Source of the DNA: a virus
IMG/VR virus record: IMGVR_UViG_3300020442_000596
Location: 1-24,060 of that record
DNA length: 24,060 bases
Reading direction: 5' to 3' (one strand)
Below are positions 22,079 through 24,060 of this stretch, piece after piece; position 1 is the stretch's first letter; each line of letters starts with the position of its first letter. Under the pieces are notes generated by a model. It was not told the DNA's origin, did not search any database, and saw only the letters and a program-made list of their open reading frames with translations. The position numbers and the translations under genes were made by a program.

Positions 22079-22423
22079 TTATTTATTGAGAGACTTCGAT
22101 CGTCTCCCTGGTCTCCTATCATGCTCATACCTCCTAGCATCGTCAATGAGTCCATCAAGGTATTTTACCACCTTGCGTGCCTCAGGTTTAGTGAGGAAAG
22201 CATATGCCTCTCTCAGTGTCTTGTCACCGCCTTTGATGAACGCTTTGAGCTCATCAGCGGTTTGTGTGATGTTCTTGGCGGTAGGAGAGTCTAGGAACTC
22301 TCTAGCATCACATCTCCTAGCTTTGTTGTACTTCAGATGTTGATACATGTTGAACAAATACTTTCGTTCAAATACAGCAACGTCTATAGACCGCTCAACT
22401 AGGAAATAAAATTCATCCATCAA
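22079..22423 (-). CDS. Hypothetical protein, 114 aa
   Basis: Helical, basic protein (FYFLVERSIDVAVFERKYLF, then GGDKTLREAYAFLTKPEARK, VVKYLDGLIDDARRYEHD) with an Arg/Lys-rich tail RRPGRRSKSLNK that may bind nucleic acid. No domain is recognised. The start ATG 22423 overlaps the glutaredoxin stop as ATGA. After it comes a 135-nt region with only a hairpin and a doubtful small frame. Confidence 0.65.
   Translation of the reverse strand: MMDEFYFLVERSIDVAVFERKYLFNMYQHLKYNKARRCDAREFLDSPTAKNITQTADELKAFIKGGDKTLREAYAFLTKPEARKVVKYLDGLIDDARRYEHDRRPGRRSKSLNK
22080..22087 (-). promoter_or_regulatory. Possible late promoter box
   Basis: Minus-strand AATAAATA, one base from TATAAATA, overlaps the end of the 114-aa gene and precedes the 135-nt leader of the membrane-protein gene. 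It could be a late promoter for that gene, or chance in AT-rich sequence. Confidence 0.3.
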
Positions 22424-22659
22424 ATGATTCCAGATTCTTTCAAATGCCTGACGGTTTCAGTACAACCTCCGAGTTTCGTCTCTCCCTTGACTACTTGTGG
22501 GAAAGTCGAACCGTCTCCAAACTCGGCGTAAAATTGGGATCGGTCAAAATCCTTATTCAGTTCATATACAACGTGTTTCAGTTCTGCTAGACGCATAACC
22601 TGTTTAACGCGAACACAAAAAGGGCAACCATCCTTAGAGTAAATTGTGTATGTATCCAT
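22420..22659 (-). CDS. Glutaredoxin
   Basis: Protein of 79 residues with the dithiol glutaredoxin motif CPFC (Cys12, Cys15) after a beta strand (YTIYSKDG). It also has the cis-proline loop TFPQVV and the GGCTET glutathione-binding turn. It reduces protein disulfides with glutathione; in T4-like phages glutaredoxins supply electrons to ribonucleotide reductase. No reductase gene is inside this window. It is coupled to both neighbours by overlaps. Confidence 0.93.
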   Translation of the reverse strand: MDTYTIYSKDGCPFCVRVKQVMRLAELKHVVYELNKDFDRSQFYAEFGDGSTFPQVVKGETKLGGCTETVRHLKESGII

Positions 22660-23237
22660 TAAACATTCGGGGTCTCGTAGTTAAACCAACCAGTAGCGAT
22701 AAACTTTTCATGTGTCTCGCTAATCTGTCCTTTATGTATATGGGTCCAGGACGCTGGCCAGATGCTTAGTTTACCACGCTTCGCTTCCATTGTAAAATCT
22801 TGTTCTAGGAACTCAGTACCTCCACCTGGGCAATCGTTGAGATTGATCATCCATGCCAATGCCCGCGTGGTTTGGGGATTGGGGTAATTTACAAAATTGG
22901 TGGTTTCATGATGCCAGAGCTTGAAACCTCCTTTAGGGGCATAATGTTGAATATTGAAGGAATTGTACAAACTGAATCTATCAGTATGTTGTAACCCAGG
23001 GTGCTCTTCTTCGTATTTTCTGAATCCTCGCTCAATCGCCCCATATAGCAACTGATGAATTATTGAAGAATCAGAGAACTGGCAATAGAAGTCTGTAGAG
23101 TCTTTCAGTTCTGGATCAACAAATCCATAACCGATCATACCAGGTTCATGCTTTTCCTTATTCTTGTAAAAGTAGTCAGTGACTAATTTACATTCGTCGG
23201 CGGACAAACAATCATCATATATGCCGATAAAGTTCAT
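22659..23237 (-). CDS. 2OG-Fe(II) oxygenase (prolyl 4-hydroxylase-like)
   Basis: Protein of 192 residues with the double-stranded beta-helix oxygenase pattern. The N-terminal FIGIYDDCLSADECKLVTDY is typical of the family. The iron site would be His109-His110-Glu111 (LWHHET, an HxE form of the usual HxD), with distal His166 or His168 in SWTHIHKG. A basic residue near 178 (HEKFIATGWF) would bind 2-oxoglutarate. QHYAPKGGF and GGGTEFLEQD are further hallmarks. Such enzymes are frequent in cyanophages; the substrate is unknown, and 2-oxoglutarate is also the cyanobacterial nitrogen signal. It overlaps glutaredoxin by one base. Confidence 0.9.
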   Translation of the reverse strand: MNFIGIYDDCLSADECKLVTDYFYKNKEKHEPGMIGYGFVDPELKDSTDFYCQFSDSSIIHQLLYGAIERGFRKYEEEHPGLQHTDRFSLYNSFNIQHYAPKGGFKLWHHETTNFVNYPNPQTTRALAWMINLNDCPGGGTEFLEQDFTMEAKRGKLSIWPASWTHIHKGQISETHEKFIATGWFNYETPNV

Positions 23238-23245
23238 TTATGCTT

Positions 23246-23473
23246 TCAGTTATCGTGAATCTTACATTCAGGTGCGCCAGGTTCTTGATCACAGTAGAGC
23301 TCGAGTGGCGAAGGATCGTGATGATCTCCTGCTTCGATTTCTTCCTTGTGATGTTCAACATACTCCTCTAGATCGTGGAGTTCCTCTGCTACGTGGCGGC
23401 GTTGTTGAGGAGATGTGTTGGGATTCGCGAGAATCTCCTTATCTACCTCAATGTGCTTTTCAATAGATTCCAT
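23246..23473 (-). CDS. Conserved cyanophage protein, about 75 aa
   Basis: Acidic, His/Glu-rich helical protein: SIEKHIEVDKEILANPNTSP, then QQRRHVAEELHDLEEYVEHH, and an ending DHHDPSPLELYCDQEPGAPE with CKIHDN. This ending ('HDPt.LElyCd..P.aPEC.iyd') recurs in small proteins of T4-like cyanophages, function unknown. ATG 23473 is chosen; the frame stays open upstream to a TTG at 23560, but that stretch is very AT-rich and overlaps inverted repeats. A possible late box CTAAATAA lies 22 nt or so upstream. Confidence 0.7.
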   Translation of the reverse strand: MESIEKHIEVDKEILANPNTSPQQRRHVAEELHDLEEYVEHHKEEIEAGDHHDPSPLELYCDQEPGAPECKIHDN

Positions 23474-23493
23474 GGATTTGATACCTACATCGA

Positions 23494-23503
23494 TTTTATT
23501 TAG
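23494..23503 (-). promoter_or_regulatory. Possible late promoter box
   Basis: Minus-strand CTAAATAAAA lies 20 nt before the ATG at 23473 and after the terminator at 23593-23618, so a promoter is needed in this interval. The match to the T4-type late box is moderate. Confidence 0.4.
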
Positions 23504-23511
23504 GAAAAGGT

Positions 23512-23573
23512 TTTCGGCAAAAAATTGTCCGAATTTTTTTTTCGACTTTTTTTGAACCAAAAAGTCGATTTCC
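23512..23573. repeat. AT-rich intergenic inverted repeats
   Basis: Two hairpins lie back to back. One is TTCGGCAA / TTG-T-CCGAA (about 23514-23533) followed on the plus strand by a run of nine T, like a terminator reading rightward. The other is TCGACTTTTT / AAAAAGTCGA (about 23542-23568), a perfect 10-bp stem with a 7-nt loop. No rightward gene is nearby, so their role is unclear. Confidence 0.55.
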
Positions 23574-23592
23574 CCCTAGGTATCGTACTCAC

Positions 23593-23618
23593 AAAAAAGG
23601 AGGGCGTCAACCCTCCTT
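23593..23618 (-). terminator. Rho-independent terminator
   Basis: On the minus strand an 8-bp GC-rich stem AAGGAGGG / CCCTCCTT with loop TTGACG is followed directly by a T-run (23598-23593 are all A on the plus strand). The last codons of the small membrane-protein gene form the 5' arm and its TGA is in the loop. It should end the psbD transcript. Confidence 0.85.
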
Positions 23619-23801
23619 AGTATAGCATGTGTTGGGATGCGGATTCCAATGCCTCACAGCGTTAGCCACGATAGCCACATTAGTGACCATGTAAGCAAGC
23701 AAAATAAGGGTGCGTATGCCAGCAACAATATCTGCTTCTCGATCATGACCTTCCTTGGAACCTAATGCCTTTGCCCATAGTCTCCATGCTTTATAGAGCA
23801 T
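23607..23801 (-). CDS. Small conserved membrane protein after psbD, 64 aa
   Basis: It begins [20 protein letters not shown], with one hydrophobic segment (about 28-50: [20 protein letters not shown]) and a short tail ending CYTKEG. ATG 23801 overlaps the psbD 3' end by 11 nt; the longer upstream frame would run inside psbD and is unlikely. Proteins of this look follow psbD or psbA in some cyanophages, function unknown. Its final codons and stop lie within the terminator. Confidence 0.7.
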   Translation of the reverse strand: MLYKAWRLWAKALGSKEGHDREADIVAGIRTLILLAYMVTNVAIVANAVRHWNPHPNTCYTKEG

Positions 23802-24060
23802 TACCACGTGGTAGAACCTCCTCTGGGAACACGAAGCTCTCATGAGGTTGGTCAACTGGTGCTAACCAAGTGCGAAGACCTTCGTTCAATAGAATGTTCT
23901 TGGTGTAGAACGTCTCAAACTCAGGATCCTCTGCCGCTCTGATCTCTTGACTCACAAAATCATAAGCGCGAAGATTAAGAGCGAGGCCAATAATCCCGAT
24001 ACTACTGGTCCAAAGACCCATAACAGGAACAAATAACATAAAGAAATGAAGCCACCTCTT
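23791..24060 (-). CDS. psbD: Photosystem II D2 protein, C-terminal part (partial)
   Basis: The frame is open at the right edge and encodes the last 89 residues of D2: [16 protein letters not shown], then [20 protein letters not shown] and [14 protein letters not shown], ending [11 protein letters not shown]. That ending is diagnostic for D2 and differs from D1. Cyanophages carry psbD to keep photosystem II working while host protein synthesis stops. The segment [13 protein letters not shown] departs from the more usual AWMAAQDQPHEN. The 5' two thirds lie outside the window. Confidence 0.95.
   Translation of the reverse strand, partial: KRWLHFFMLFVPVMGLWTSSIGIIGLALNLRAYDFVSQEIRAAEDPEFETFYTKNILLNEGLRTWLAPVDQPHESFVFPEEVLPRGNAL

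Noticed and set aside
21943-22158. 71-codon version of the frame before the membrane protein
   Set aside because: It overlaps the 114-aa gene by 80 nt and the extra N-terminus has no ribosome site; only the shorter 40-codon form is kept, at low confidence.
23474-23560. N-terminal extension (TTG start) of the 104-codon frame
   Set aside because: It is AT-rich sequence of inverted repeats, giving a Lys/Phe-rich peptide and lacking an ATG or ribosome site; ATG 23473 is preferred.
1-24060. tRNA genes, CRISPR arrays, insertion sequences, attachment sites
   Set aside because: I looked for cloverleaf-like GTTCGAA-type arms, regularly spaced direct repeats and transposase motifs, and saw none that I could support.

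Overview
The window looks like part of the genome of a T4-like cyanomyovirus (a Synechococcus or Prochlorococcus myovirus). It has T4-type baseplate, hub and tail genes and a T4-type replication block (gp33, gp59, gp32). It also has cyanophage auxiliary genes: the end of psbD (photosystem II D2), a talC-type transaldolase, phoH, thyX, glutaredoxin and a 2OG-Fe(II) oxygenase. Genes are packed end to end, mostly with 4-base ATGA or TGATG overlaps. I see no tRNA, rRNA, CRISPR array or insertion sequence.

Layout by coordinate: (1) 1-1873, minus strand, is a set of small accessory genes including an acyl carrier protein. It starts at a consensus sigma70-type promoter whose -35 box contains the stop codon of the preceding structural gene. 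(2) 1908-12793, minus strand, is the tail/hub operon. Read from high to low coordinates it holds a tail-tube-like protein, gp26, a -1-frame extension of gp26, a tape-measure-like protein with two cell-wall hydrolase domains, a low-complexity structural protein, gp27-like, a gp5-like OB-fold protein and a separate gp5C-like beta-helix needle. (3) 12791-12828 is a 38-bp divergent late-promoter element. (4) 12826-15581, plus strand, holds gp4, an unknown protein, gp48 and gp53. (5) 15568-19710, minus strand, holds talC, gp32, DUF1825, gp59, gp33, a PD-(D/E)XK nuclease and phoH. (6) 19714-24060, minus strand, holds small conserved phage genes, thyX, a DUF6433 protein preceded by a second sigma70-like promoter, a membrane protein, glutaredoxin, the oxygenase and the 3' end of psbD. 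A terminator sits just after psbD and the small gene that follows it.

The most interesting signal is at the end of gp26 (11371-11419, minus). A canonical -1 slippery heptamer T_TTT_TTC lies two codons before the gp26 stop. It has an SD-like AAGGA 8 nt upstream and a hairpin or possible pseudoknot 7 nt downstream. The -1 frame then stays open for 64 codons with no ATG near its start and carries a conserved-looking IENMIPWERDIY segment. The tape-measure candidate follows directly. This matches the gpG/gpGT tail-assembly-chaperone arrangement of siphophages, placed inside a T4-type hub operon.

All product names come from reading the translated sequences and recalling family motifs; no database search was run. 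Promoter, frameshift and structure calls are sequence-pattern inferences.
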